Positions 17,500 to 26,936 of a DNA stretch of 64,000 nucleotides are shown here, piece by piece. The notes under the pieces are model-generated. The model saw nothing but the letters and a program-made list of their open reading frames with translations. It had not been told where the DNA came from and did no database searches. The DNA is from UBA2185 sp964564625. Its GTDB lineage: Bacteria; Desulfobacterota; Syntrophia; Syntrophales; UBA2185. The stretch's first letter is position 1. Each line of letters starts with the position of its first letter. The DNA lies in assembly GCA_964564625.1 (NCBI GenBank), contig CAZMBE010000007.1, forward strand, positions 39,438-103,437, written 5' to 3'. Position numbers and translations under genes: made by a program.

Positions 17500-18429
17500 T
17501 TACGTTTCAAAGCCTGACAGTGTTTCCCCGGTCAAATCCTTGTTCTTGCGCTCAAGTTCAGCGATCACCTGTGCCCCCAATAAGAGTATCAACGCCGCAG
17601 CTTCTATACTCAGAAGGAAGACCACGGCGGTGGCAAAGGAACCGTAGATTAGATTTACCAGAGACAGTGCCGAGTAATACCAGACAAGGACACGGCGGAT
17701 AATCTCCCATAACACTGTCGCGGTAATTCCTCCAAGCAAGGCATGATGAAACGCGATGCGCCCGACGGGCATCACAAGGTACAGGGAAGTGAGCATAAGC
17801 ACCTCCCCAATCATCCCTATTATATAGAGCGCAATCCCGGGGGCTCCTTTAAGACTCAAGCCCCATCCGAAAATTACCAGCTTCATGTCCTCCAGTGTCT
17901 CCAGCACCCCTGCAATGAACGATACCAGCAATATCCCCAGCGCCATGAGAAATATATACACATAAGGAATAACGGCAGACGTCAGAAAATGGCGGCGTTG
18001 TATTCTGACTCGATGGAAAAAGATCACCGACATGGCATTCTCAAGAGTTGTAAAGGCAATGGAGCTGAAAAACAGCATGACCAGCAATCCTATAATACCA
18101 ATCACGTTGCGGTGCTGGATAAATGCCCACGCGTGTTCGGTCAAAATCGCCGCAGATCCGGGCAGTACCATTTCCATGTACGTTGATATGGTGGTGAAAA
18201 GCTGTTCCTCTCCCACAAAATGAGACAGCACAATCAGGATCAGGATCGATAAAGGTATAAATGACAGAAGGGTGTAATAGGCGACGGCGCCGGATAACAG
18301 CAAGCCCTGATTACGCTTAAAGCCACGCAACACCTCTATCAGGAAGCTGATGATTCGACCAGTTTCCCAGATTATATTTTGCAGCCTGCTCACAAGTATA
18401 TCCTTTCTACAGCCTTCATTAGACAACAA
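17500..18429 (-). CDS. YihY/BrkB-family inner-membrane protein
   Basis: A 309-residue membrane protein of the YihY/BrkB family, once called ribonuclease BN by mistake. About six membrane segments are seen, with the family marks GAVAYYTLLSFIPL near the N-terminus and the polar stretches typical of the second half (LVNLIYGSFATAVVFLL). Function is unknown; a transport or envelope role is assumed. Its start is one base from the ettA stop, so the two are likely translated from one message. Confidence 0.87.
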   Translation of the reverse strand: MLSNEGCRKDILVSRLQNIIWETGRIISFLIEVLRGFKRNQGLLLSGAVAYYTLLSFIPLSILILIVLSHFVGEEQLFTTISTYMEMVLPGSAAILTEHAWAFIQHRNVIGIIGLLVMLFFSSIAFTTLENAMSVIFFHRVRIQRRHFLTSAVIPYVYIFLMALGILLVSFIAGVLETLEDMKLVIFGWGLSLKGAPGIALYIIGMIGEVLMLTSLYLVMPVGRIAFHHALLGGITATVLWEIIRRVLVWYYSALSLVNLIYGSFATAVVFLLSIEAAALILLLGAQVIAELERKNKDLTGETLSGFET

Positions 18430-18430
18430 T

Positions 18431-20116
18431 CTATGCCCTTGTCAACTGCCGGTACTTGATCCGGTGAGGCTGATCGGCGGCAGCGCCGAGGCGTGCCTTT
18501 CTGTCTGCTTCAAACGCAGAGTAGTTGCCATCGAACCACACCGTTTTGCTGTCCCCCTCGAAGGCAAGGATATGGGTGGCAATACGGTCTAAAAACCAGC
18601 GGTCATGACTGATAATGACGGCGCAGCCGGCGAATTCCTCCAGGGCCTCTTCCAGGGCCCGCAGGGTATTCACGTCGAGGTCATTGGTCGGTTCGTCCAG
18701 GAGGAGCACATTGGCCCCCTCCTTCAGCATCCTCGCAAGATGGACACGGTTCCGCTCGCCCCCGGACAGGGTGCCGACCTTTTTCTGCTGATCCGTGCCG
18801 GAAAAATTGAACCGCGCCACGTAAGCCCGGGAGTTGACCTGGATATTTGCTAGTTGGATTGTGTCCCGTCCCTCAGAAATCACCTCCCAGATGGTTTTTT
18901 CGGGATCGAGAACATCGCGGCTCTGATCCACGTACGCCAGTTTAACCGTTTCCCCAATCCTGATGGTACCGGAGTCGGGTGTTTCCTGGCCCGTAATCAT
19001 TCTAAACAGGGTCGTTTTTCCCGCACCGTTCGGACCGATAATTCCCACAATCCCTCCGGGAGGGAGGGCGAAAGACATATTCTCAACCAGCAGCCTGTCA
19101 CCGTAAGCCTTGCTGACGTTTTCGGCCTCAATGACCACTTTGCCCAGCCGGGGTCCGGGAGGGATATAGATTTGCAGGTCTTTCGCGTGTTTTTCTGTCT
19201 CCTGTTTGAGAAGGGCTTCATAGGAATTGATGCGGGCTTTTGATTTCGCGTGCCTTCCCTTCGGCGACATGCGTATCCATTCGAGTTCACGCTGGAGTGT
19301 CCGCTGCCGTTCGGTTTCTCTTTTTTCCTCCGCCTGAAGGCGTTTCTGCTTCTGTTCCAGCCATGATGAATAATTTCCCTTCCAGGGGATACCCTGCGCC
19401 CGATCCAGTTCAAGGATCCATCCCGCGACATTGTCGAGGAAATACCGGTCGTGGGTCACGGCGATGATGGTGCCGGGATAGCGCTGCAAGTGATGCTCCA
19501 GCCAGGCAACCGTTTCTGCATCAAGGTGGTTTGTCGGTTCGTCCAGAAGAAGTATGTCCGGCTTTTGCAAAAGGAGCCTGCAGAGCGCCACCCGCCGCCT
19601 TTCCCCGCCGGAAAGAACCTTCACCGGCGTGGCGCCGGGAGGGCAGCGCAGAGCGTCCATGGCCATCTCCAGCCGCGCGTCCAGATCCCAGGCATCGAGG
19701 GCATCGAGCTTTTCCTGAACCGCTCCCTGGCGTTCGATCAGCGTGTTCATCTCATCGTCGGACATGGGTTCACTGAACTGTTCGGTGATCCGGTTGAATT
19801 CATTGAGGAGGGCAACGGTCTCCTGCGCGCCCTCCTCCACGATATCCCTCACCGTTTTCGCATCATCCAGGTGTGGCTCCTGTTCTAAAAATCCGATGGT
19901 ATATCCGGGGGAAAGGGCTGTCTTGCCGTCGAATTCCTGGTCCACTCCCGCCAGGATGCGCAGGAGGGAACTCTTGCCGGAACCGTTCAGGCCGAGGACG
20001 CCGATCTTCGCGCCGTAGAAATAGGAAAGATAGATATCTTTGAGAACGGGCTTCTTATCGTAATACTTGCCCACGCCGATCATGGAGTAGATCACTTTTG
20101 TCGTTTCATTCGCCAT
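18431..20116 (-). CDS. ettA: EttA, ABC-F translation factor
   Basis: EttA binds the ribosomal E site and gates entry to elongation according to the ATP/ADP ratio. The 561-residue protein has two ABC cassettes: Walker A GLNGSGKSS and GPNGAGKTT, signatures LSGGERRRVALCR and LSGGERNRVHLAR, and Walker B LLLDEPTNHLD and LLLDEPTNDLD. The linker between them carries the PtIM region (EWIRMSPKGRHAKSKARI). Length and N-terminus match EttA (usually about 555) and not the shorter Uup or YheS. The ATG is preceded by a Shine-Dalgarno (AAAGGAG). yihY follows with one base between. Confidence 0.94.
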   Translation of the reverse strand: MANETTKVIYSMIGVGKYYDKKPVLKDIYLSYFYGAKIGVLGLNGSGKSSLLRILAGVDQEFDGKTALSPGYTIGFLEQEPHLDDAKTVRDIVEEGAQETVALLNEFNRITEQFSEPMSDDEMNTLIERQGAVQEKLDALDAWDLDARLEMAMDALRCPPGATPVKVLSGGERRRVALCRLLLQKPDILLLDEPTNHLDAETVAWLEHHLQRYPGTIIAVTHDRYFLDNVAGWILELDRAQGIPWKGNYSSWLEQKQKRLQAEEKRETERQRTLQRELEWIRMSPKGRHAKSKARINSYEALLKQETEKHAKDLQIYIPPGPRLGKVVIEAENVSKAYGDRLLVENMSFALPPGGIVGIIGPNGAGKTTLFRMITGQETPDSGTIRIGETVKLAYVDQSRDVLDPEKTIWEVISEGRDTIQLANIQVNSRAYVARFNFSGTDQQKKVGTLSGGERNRVHLARMLKEGANVLLLDEPTNDLDVNTLRALEEALEEFAGCAVIISHDRWFLDRIATHILAFEGDSKTVWFDGNYSAFEADRKARLGAAADQPHRIKYRQLTRA

Positions 20117-20302
20117 TTATACCAGTAATCTCCTTTAGTTAACATTAAATTAGGCCTTTTTTTGATCGTTACACCGCCCCCCGGTAAGGACATTTGAAAA
20201 AAATCTCGGGTGGCAGTAAAATACTTTAAACTCCCGATTCCCGCGTCCGCAGGGCTGAGTTTCGTACCCCGTGGGTGCCTTATGGTACATGACTATGTCC
20301 TT

Positions 20303-21139
20303 TCATCCGTCATCCTTTGCGTGAAGATAGCGGTCAATTGTTTCGGATGCTCTTTGTATGAGTTCGCCGAAGGCATCTTCTCTGCTGTCATTTCCTATCC
20401 TAAAGGGAACGGCCTGCACTTGTACGGAAAACACCTCCTGTAATAACTTAACCGTATCGATTTCCCGCTGCTCCACTTTCTCTCTATCGCCATAGCTATT
20501 TCCTTTCTGCTCGTTACAGCCGAAATCATCGATAAGCACCACACTCCGGATACCGCCTAGATTCAATCCGGTTTTCAGCATTTCCCAGAACCGGCAATCG
20601 TCCTTATGGACACCGAGCTCTGCGGAACAGGCCACTACCATTCCGATAAAATCGGGATTCGCGAAGGCATCTTTTGCTGCCACTGCCTGAATCTGCAACT
20701 CATGAAGAAATCGTATGATATACCCGGTTGCTTCGGCGTAATGATCCGTTGCAATGATTACTTTTACGGAAGGTTGGTTTTGTAATGTATACAGGATGTT
20801 CCGCCAGCGCCGATCAATGTGGGAGTGGCTAAGATAACTGTTTACAAAAGAAGACGCCGCATCAGAAATTCGCCTACACGGAACGATGGACATATTTTGA
20901 TAGAGAGTGGCGATGATCCTGTCCCTCATGACCTTTTTATAGCCCGCGGAACTTGTACTCCCTTCCTGCCACGTAGGACCAACAATCTCACCCCAGAATG
21001 TTTCAGGGCTCTTGATGCCCAGATCCATTAATCCGCTTTGTTTGAGTTGCTTCACAAGAAAATCAGGTCTGGCGAATAGCGTGGCTCCCAGACTGAGGGT
21101 TCCCGAGTAATCAAAGATTACGAGCTTTACCGGCGCCAT
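20303..21139 (-). CDS. HAD-like hydrolase coupled to thiE
   Basis: A 278-residue HAD-superfamily protein. Motif I is FDYSGTLS, with the nucleophile Asp followed by Tyr-Ser rather than the phosphatase-typical DxD. Motif II may be IATDH, and motif IV is LIDDFG. A large insert after motif I would form a cap. Its ATG shares one base with the thiE stop (TAATG), so translation is coupled to thiE. This suggests a role near thiamine salvage, for example dephosphorylating a pathway intermediate, but that is inference from position. It is not a recognised thi gene. Confidence 0.7.
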   Translation of the reverse strand: MAPVKLVIFDYSGTLSLGATLFARPDFLVKQLKQSGLMDLGIKSPETFWGEIVGPTWQEGSTSSAGYKKVMRDRIIATLYQNMSIVPCRRISDAASSFVNSYLSHSHIDRRWRNILYTLQNQPSVKVIIATDHYAEATGYIIRFLHELQIQAVAAKDAFANPDFIGMVVACSAELGVHKDDCRFWEMLKTGLNLGGIRSVVLIDDFGCNEQKGNSYGDREKVEQREIDTVKLLQEVFSVQVQAVPFRIGNDSREDAFGELIQRASETIDRYLHAKDDG

Positions 21140-21789
21140 TATAGAAGATTTCCTTCATGTCGATCTTTTTTCAGGGCAGCCTGAATGATGTCACGGAGTT
21201 CGCACGTGGCTTTTAACGGATCGGAAGCCGCGCAGATCGCTGAAACAACGGCAATACAGTCTGCACCCGCCATAACCGCATCATCAGCGTTCGATGCATT
21301 GAGGCCGCCGATACCGACGAGCGGATGGTGTGAGTAGTCCTTGATTCTGGCCAGTCCCGCCAGACCCCAGCTCCCCTTTGTGTCGATTTTTGTCGGTGTC
21401 GAAAAAACGGGACTGACACCGAGGTAATTGACGTCTAATTCCTGCGCCCGCACCACATCATCCCACGTTTCCACAGAGAGACCGATAATGGCGCGTGGCC
21501 CCATGAGTTTCCTTGCTACCTCATATGGCATGTCATCCTGGCCGATATGGATCCCCTCAGCTTCTACGGCAAGAGCCACATCAAGGCGGTCATTGATGAT
21601 GAGAGGCACGTCGTATTGAGCGGTAAGTTTCTTTATTTTTCTTGCCTCTTCTATAAAAAAAAGGGTTGATACCTCTTTTTCACGCAGCTGTACATATGCA
21701 ACCCCGCCTTTCAAGGCCTGACTTACCACATATTCAAGTGATCTCTGGCCGCATAATGTGCGATCCGTAACCAGGTAGAGTCCCCGCAT
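21139..21789 (-). CDS. thiE: Thiamine-phosphate synthase ThiE
   Basis: ThiE joins HMP-PP and thiazole phosphate to give thiamine monophosphate. The 216-residue TIM barrel shows YVQLREKEVS, LIINDRLDVALAVEAEGIHIGQDD, IIGLSVETWDDV, YLGVSPVFSTPTK (phosphate-binding) and VGIGGLNASNADDAVMAGADCIAVVSAI, all family motifs. It starts two bases after thiM and overlaps the HAD gene by one base, so the three form one operon for thiamine salvage. No TPP riboswitch is recognisable upstream of thiM. Confidence 0.95.
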   Translation of the reverse strand: MRGLYLVTDRTLCGQRSLEYVVSQALKGGVAYVQLREKEVSTLFFIEEARKIKKLTAQYDVPLIINDRLDVALAVEAEGIHIGQDDMPYEVARKLMGPRAIIGLSVETWDDVVRAQELDVNYLGVSPVFSTPTKIDTKGSWGLAGLARIKDYSHHPLVGIGGLNASNADDAVMAGADCIAVVSAICAASDPLKATCELRDIIQAALKKDRHEGNLL

Positions 21790-21791
21790 GC

Positions 21792-22595
21792 TTAACCATC
21801 TATTTTGAGGTAGCGATGTATATCTTCTTCTGAAAGCCGGTACAGGACATCAAGAAAGCGGACTTGCAGACTTCCCGGTCCTGTTATGTTTTCTGCGGCG
21901 ATTTCTCCGGTAATACCCATAACGGCCATTGCCTGGGTTGCCGCCTCTGCAAACGCATGGTTGACGGCAGCAAAGGCGCCGCATAGGGCAGTTGCGATAC
22001 AGCCCATGCCGGTGACCCTGGCCATCATTGGGTCGCCGTTCATCACCCTCGTTACCTCATTCGCGTGAACGATGTAATCGGTTTCTCCACTGACACAGAT
22101 AACGCTCCCATAATTCCTGTTTAACTGGTGCGCTATGTCAACGGCAGCATGAGAAGAAGTGGTGCTTTCGACGCCTTTTGTTTTCGCATCTGCTTTCAGG
22201 ATAGCCATTATTTCCGAAGCGTTGCCTCTGATGATGGCAGGAGGGACTTCCTCAATTAAATCTCTCGCCGTGCTTGTGCGGTATGCTGTCGCCCCCGCGC
22301 CGACGGGGTCGAGAACGATGGGGATATTCAACTTTTTTGCCTGATGTGCAGCTCGGAGCATCGCCCGTATCCAGTGAGGGCTCAGGGTTCCTATGTTGAT
22401 GACTAGGGCGCCGGCAATGCGTACCATGTCTTCCACTTCCTCTTCCGCATGGGCCATGACGGGTGAAGCCCCGATGGACAGCAGTGCATTGGCCGTATTG
22501 TTCATTACAACGTAATTGGTAATATTGTGAACTACCGGTGATTTTTGTCTGATATCTTTGACAGATTCCCATATACTGGAGGCGGAAACCTTCAT
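21792..22595 (-). CDS. thiM: Hydroxyethylthiazole kinase ThiM
   Basis: ThiM phosphorylates hydroxyethylthiazole so that it can be reused for thiamine. The 267-residue ribokinase-fold protein shows VHNITNYVVMNNTANALLSIGASPVMAHA at the start (about 20-48), VLDPVGAGATAYRT, IIRGNASEI, and the catalytic GMGCIATALCGAF near the C-terminus; the usual Gly-x-Gly-Cys of the anion hole is present. The first gene of the thiM-thiE-HAD operon. The spacer before it is about 200 bases to the divergent diguanylate cyclase gene. Confidence 0.95.
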   Translation of the reverse strand: MKVSASSIWESVKDIRQKSPVVHNITNYVVMNNTANALLSIGASPVMAHAEEEVEDMVRIAGALVINIGTLSPHWIRAMLRAAHQAKKLNIPIVLDPVGAGATAYRTSTARDLIEEVPPAIIRGNASEIMAILKADAKTKGVESTTSSHAAVDIAHQLNRNYGSVICVSGETDYIVHANEVTRVMNGDPMMARVTGMGCIATALCGAFAAVNHAFAEAATQAMAVMGITGEIAAENITGPGSLQVRFLDVLYRLSEEDIHRYLKIDG

Positions 22596-22796
22596 GCCAT
22601 GACTCTCCTTGTGTCAATAGTATTAGTGTTGGAACTTACCATAGAAAATACCGGAATGTAAACGGAATGGTAGATTTCCCTGCATTTTATATCCAAACGT
22701 TGCATAATTATTTTGAATATAGTAGCGTTAACCGCCTTACGAATTCAAGGCCAAAATGAACGCATATCTTTCCTTTGCCATGATCGGATCCCTTGC

Positions 22797-23828
22797 ATGA
22801 GCAGCACCGAAGAAATGTATGAAACCCTAAGAAGAAATGATGCGATCGCACAAAAATTCTTCGAAATCGAAACAAGCATTCTGTCTATCCTTAATTTCAA
22901 GGATTTTGTGGAAAGGTTGCTGACGGAAATCCATGACAAGCGGGATATACCCTATGTATGGATTTCATTGATAGCGAAGAGTGAAGTCGCCGATTTGATA
23001 CAAAAATCAGCAACATCGGAAATTCTTGCGGAGCGGGTAAATCTTATTGATAAAGATGTGTTTCTGAAGCTTATCGGAAACAAAACGGATCCCATCCTCG
23101 CAAACAAAGATTTGACAAGCTTCCGCTCATTGATTCCCCCGCAGCATACGCATCGTATCCGCTCTCTTGCCCTTGTGCCTTTGACGCTGGACGGCGAAAT
23201 CATCGGCAGCCTTAATCATGCGGATACATCCGCACTTCGATACCAGCCCGATATGGATACAACCCTGCTGAAGAGGCTTGTAACCATTGTTTCGATTTGC
23301 CTGTCCAACGTCATGGCCCATGAAAAACTCAACTATCTTGCATCGAGGGACTCGCTTACGGGATTGTTGAATAGGAGGGCCATGGAGCAAATCCTCAAAC
23401 GGGAATTTGAGCGTGCTCTCCGGTACAGAACACCTCTTACTGTTGCCTTTATCGACGTGGATGATTTTAAGGCGGTGAATGACCGATACGGTCATAAAGT
23501 TGGCGATGATGTATTGATTTACGTGGCGAAGCATCTGCTCAACATGACCCGCGGCAGTGATATTGTCGCGAGATTTGCCGGTGATGAGTTCATCCTTATT
23601 CTTCCTAATACCCCTCTTAAGGATTCCCATGACTTTGCAAAGCGTCTGAAGTCTTTTTTCTTTCACCATCCTCTTGAGCTGGCAGGCGCACCAATACGGG
23701 TTTCCATAAGCTTAGGATTATCATGTATAGAGGAGGGGGTGGACAATGACGCCCTCACCCTCGTGAAAAGGGCGGATGCAATGCTTTACGAGGCAAAGAA
23801 GAAAAAGGAGGATATATGCCTTATATAA
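22797..23828 (+). CDS. GAF-GGDEF diguanylate cyclase
   Basis: A 343-residue protein with a GAF-like sensor region (about 20-165) and a GGDEF domain (about 170-340). DSLTGLLNRRAME opens the cyclase domain, FIDVDDFKAVNDRYGHKVGDDVL holds the metal-binding Asp, and the active site reads RFAGDEF, so the first Gly is Ala. AGDEF variants can be active. No RxxD inhibitory site is seen before it. ATG 22797 is preferred, but the frame is open back to 22713. The tautomerase gene overlaps its last 13 bases. No membrane segment. Confidence 0.85.
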   Translation: MSSTEEMYETLRRNDAIAQKFFEIETSILSILNFKDFVERLLTEIHDKRDIPYVWISLIAKSEVADLIQKSATSEILAERVNLIDKDVFLKLIGNKTDPILANKDLTSFRSLIPPQHTHRIRSLALVPLTLDGEIIGSLNHADTSALRYQPDMDTTLLKRLVTIVSICLSNVMAHEKLNYLASRDSLTGLLNRRAMEQILKREFERALRYRTPLTVAFIDVDDFKAVNDRYGHKVGDDVLIYVAKHLLNMTRGSDIVARFAGDEFILILPNTPLKDSHDFAKRLKSFFFHHPLELAGAPIRVSISLGLSCIEEGVDNDALTLVKRADAMLYEAKKKKEDICLI

Positions 23829-24019
23829 ACATCAAGATTACAAGAGAAGGGGTTACGCCGGAGCAGAAAGCAGAACTCGTGAGGGGTGCAACGCAACTTC
23901 TGGCGGATGTCCTGGGGAAAAACCCTCAAACTACCGTGGTAGTTATCGAAGAAATAGATACGGACAACTGGGGAATCGGGGGAGAGACCGTCACCGTAAG
24001 GCGAAAGCGGAAACAGTGA
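23816..24019 (+). CDS. 4-Oxalocrotonate tautomerase family protein
   Basis: A 67-residue tautomerase-fold protein. After Met removal Pro would be the N-terminal residue (MPYINIKITREG), the general base of this family. VTPEQKAELVRGATQLLADVLG and the later ETVTVRR strand fit the 4-OT subunit. Its start overlaps the end of the diguanylate cyclase gene by 13 bases, with AAGGAGG as Shine-Dalgarno inside that gene. The substrate is unknown; it need not be related to cyclic-di-GMP. Confidence 0.87.
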   Translation: MPYINIKITREGVTPEQKAELVRGATQLLADVLGKNPQTTVVVIEEIDTDNWGIGGETVTVRRKRKQ

Positions 24020-24115
24020 GCGTTCTTTCCGGTTCGAGTGCGTATTGGAATGAATCACACAGGTGAGGATTGCCGTCTGCTGAAACTGGCTTTCCCTTTA
24101 CCCATCCATTCTCAC

Positions 24116-25018
24116 TTACGGATAGACAGTTTTCGCGATATACTTGAGCATCTGCCTGAAGACCCCCTCCAGGATTTCCCTTGGAATGAAATAGTCCGGC
24201 ATTTGTTGATAACAGTAATCTGTGATCGCCTTTCCTGCAGCATCGATGTCTCCCCCATACCTGCGGTATTCATCCTCCATGAACGCTTTCCATTTGCGGC
24301 CCTCTTCGATGGTCAGATCGACGAATCGGCCCGCCTCATCACCGGAGATATATCCGTAATGGTCCGCACAGAGACAGGACACAGGCAGGTTCGTCAACTT
24401 CTCAAGACTCTCCAGATACTGTGCAATGTTGGTGTTCATGGAGGGGAAGCAGAGGTTTTCATAGGGAACGCCTGCCGCATCGGAAGCGAACATGATTTTA
24501 TTCTCCTGATCATACGCGGTGATAGAACAGTGAGAATGGCCTGGAGTCTCGAAAATTGACAAGGCGACATCTCCCATATCTATTGTGTCCCCTTCCGAGA
24601 GGGTGATGCCTGCAATATCATCACGCCAATCCATATCGTAGGAATTGAATATTTCTTCAACTCCGACCTGTTTTGCACTGAGCCGGCTGAAGTTGTTGAT
24701 TATCTCGACGGCCTTGGGCATAGCCAGTATTTTCCATGCCGGCGCCGATGCGTATACTTCGATCCCCGGGTAGTCACGTGTAAAATAGGGAACAATACCC
24801 ACGTGATCGAAATGTGAATGAAGAATTAAAATCTTTCTGATGTTTTCCGCGGCGATTCCAAGTGTGTGCATTTGTTGCAGCACATCCGGGAGTATGAAAC
24901 TCATCCCCCCATTGATCATTATCGCTCCTTCCCGTCCTTCAAGGATATAAACCCCCGCTTCCTTGCGCCCCAGGTACCAGAGATGTTCCGTTATTTTTCC
25001 CACCTTCTGACTCCGCAT
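24116..25018 (-). CDS. MBL-fold metallo-hydrolase
   Basis: A 300-residue metallo-beta-lactamase fold protein. LILHSHFDHVGIVP is the HxHxDH metal motif (about 65-78), ETPGHSHCSITAY supplies the next His, and SDAAGV and ADHYGYI supply the last Asp and His. The C-terminal region after 220 is helical. Substrate unknown; flavodiiron-type extra domains are absent. It is monocistronic as far as can be seen, convergent with the tautomerase gene. Confidence 0.85.
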   Translation of the reverse strand: MRSQKVGKITEHLWYLGRKEAGVYILEGREGAIMINGGMSFILPDVLQQMHTLGIAAENIRKILILHSHFDHVGIVPYFTRDYPGIEVYASAPAWKILAMPKAVEIINNFSRLSAKQVGVEEIFNSYDMDWRDDIAGITLSEGDTIDMGDVALSIFETPGHSHCSITAYDQENKIMFASDAAGVPYENLCFPSMNTNIAQYLESLEKLTNLPVSCLCADHYGYISGDEAGRFVDLTIEEGRKWKAFMEDEYRRYGGDIDAAGKAITDYCYQQMPDYFIPREILEGVFRQMLKYIAKTVYP

Positions 25019-25230
25019 ATATTTTTCTCCTTGTAAGAAAACAGATAAAACCGGTGTACAACATTATAGATTTCCATCGCACGCAGGGCAACATTCCCTG
25101 CACTCTGCGGTGACCTCCATGAGAGAGGCTATTTCACTGAGCGAGTCCCCTCATGGCAATAACTGTTGTGATCATTGTTTCTACAAAATGTTTTACAGAA
25201 GAATCGATAATGCCTTGAAAAAACAAAGTA

Positions 25231-26925
25231 TTACAGTTTTCCCGAACGGAAAATGGATATCAGAAGCCACAAGCCCAAAAAACCGGCAATCGTATATCCC
25301 AAAAGACCCAGAAAAGAAAACCCGAAAAGATGGGGCCCCAGGTTCGTAGTAATAATGAGCGATGATCCGATAATAATCGCAGCAATGATGAGGGAGAATG
25401 CTATTCTGTTTGACGATCTGTCCATTTCAAAAATGAAGTTCTCCAGACCCCGGTGTTCAAAACGGATGCGCGATTTCCCCTGCTTCATCTGTATGAGAAT
25501 ATCGTGTAACGCCTCCGGAATTTCCTTTAAGTGTTGAAAAAGCTCTCCGCCGGATTCTACGAATTCACTGAGTAATCTCTTTGGCTGCATCCGCTCCATC
25601 TGTACCTGCTTTATAAAAGCAGCAACCTTTTCCGACATGTCGAAATCAGGGTTCATTAAAAGTCCCGTTCCCTCGACTTGTGTGAGCGCTTTCACCATGA
25701 GAAAAATATCCGGCGGCAGGCGCAATTGGTGTCGGACAAACAGACCCAGGAATTCGTGGAGGAGGGCCCCCAGGCGTATCTCCTTCAGGGATTTGTAGAA
25801 ATGGAGCCCCATGAAAGTAGCGATGTCCTTCTCCAGAGCATAGCGGTCGGGCTCTTCCTCCCACTCTACAATTTTCAGAACTGCGTCCGTGATCTTTGCC
25901 TCATCGCGGAGAACGTAACCGTTCAGCATATTCGCGAAGTTGATTCGGGATTGCCGATTGACATGCCCCATCATGCCGAAATCAAGGTAACAGATAACAT
26001 TGCCGGGGAGAATCCACACGTTTCCCGGATGGGGATCGGCATGGAAAAAGCCATTGTTGAAGATCTGTTCCAGCATAAGATCTGCCCCGCGGGAAGCAAT
26101 GATCTTCCGGTCATATCCTTCCTGATCCAGCATGGTGATATCGGATACCTTAATCCCTACGATATATTCCATCGTGAGGATGCGCTCCGTTGTTGCCTGT
26201 CTGAATACCCAGGGCACGTAGATCGACTCGTTGCCCATGAACTGCCGGGCAAATCGCTCCACGTGCAGGGCTTCGATATTGAAGTCTATTTCCTTCTCCA
26301 GAGTCTCCGCAAATTCTTGAACTATTTTTGTGGGACGGTATATTTCCAGTTCTTCTAAATACTTTTCAATAAGTGTAGCAAGATGGAAGAGGATTTCCAG
26401 ATCGACTTCGATAGTTCTCCGTATGCCGGGTCGCTGTACCTTGACGATGACCTCCTCCCCTGTTTTCAATTGCGCCCGGTGAACCTGGGCAATGGATGCC
26501 GCCGCCAGGGGGGCTTCATCAAAGCGGAGAAAAATCTCATTGAGTTGACTTCGTAATTCTCGCTCTACAATCTCCTTCACCTGAGCAAACGGAAAAGGAG
26601 GGACATCATCCTGCAGTTTTTCCAGCTCTCGCATATATTCTATGGGAATAAGATCGGGGCGGGTGGAGAGGATTTGCCCCATTTTGATGAACGTGGGCCC
26701 CAATTCCTCAAATGCCATGCGGAGACGTTCGGACCTGCTAAGGATATCGATCCGCTCACGCCGTTTACGGGCAATCATCCGCATCCCGATATCCAGATAC
26801 TGGCCAAGATGGAGCCTTTCAATAAGGCTGTCGAAGCCGTATTTAAACAATACGGAAAGTATTTGGCGGTATCGGTTGATATTCCGGTACGCGCGAGAGA
26901 CGATGCCTATCTTGCGGATGCGCAT
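25231..26925 (-). CDS. UbiB/AarF/ABC1 family atypical kinase
   Basis: A 564-residue UbiB-family protein, an atypical kinase/ATPase linked to isoprenoid quinone synthesis and lipid handling. FIKMGQILSTRPDLIP holds the KxGQ motif, PLAAASIAQVHRA is the Ala-rich loop that replaces the P-loop, VIVKVQRPGI has the ATP Lys, HADPHPGNVW is the catalytic loop, and CYLDFGMMG the DFG. Two membrane helices lie at the C-terminus (about 510-560). The phasin-like gene ends 11 bases upstream, so the two are one operon. Confidence 0.92.
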   Translation of the reverse strand: MRIRKIGIVSRAYRNINRYRQILSVLFKYGFDSLIERLHLGQYLDIGMRMIARKRRERIDILSRSERLRMAFEELGPTFIKMGQILSTRPDLIPIEYMRELEKLQDDVPPFPFAQVKEIVERELRSQLNEIFLRFDEAPLAAASIAQVHRAQLKTGEEVIVKVQRPGIRRTIEVDLEILFHLATLIEKYLEELEIYRPTKIVQEFAETLEKEIDFNIEALHVERFARQFMGNESIYVPWVFRQATTERILTMEYIVGIKVSDITMLDQEGYDRKIIASRGADLMLEQIFNNGFFHADPHPGNVWILPGNVICYLDFGMMGHVNRQSRINFANMLNGYVLRDEAKITDAVLKIVEWEEEPDRYALEKDIATFMGLHFYKSLKEIRLGALLHEFLGLFVRHQLRLPPDIFLMVKALTQVEGTGLLMNPDFDMSEKVAAFIKQVQMERMQPKRLLSEFVESGGELFQHLKEIPEALHDILIQMKQGKSRIRFEHRGLENFIFEMDRSSNRIAFSLIIAAIIIGSSLIITTNLGPHLFGFSFLGLLGYTIAGFLGLWLLISIFRSGKL

Positions 26926-26936
26926 ACGGTGTACCC

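Noticed and set aside
22596..22796. TPP riboswitch upstream of thiM
   Set aside because: No CTGAGA-like core or paired arms could be found on the minus strand.
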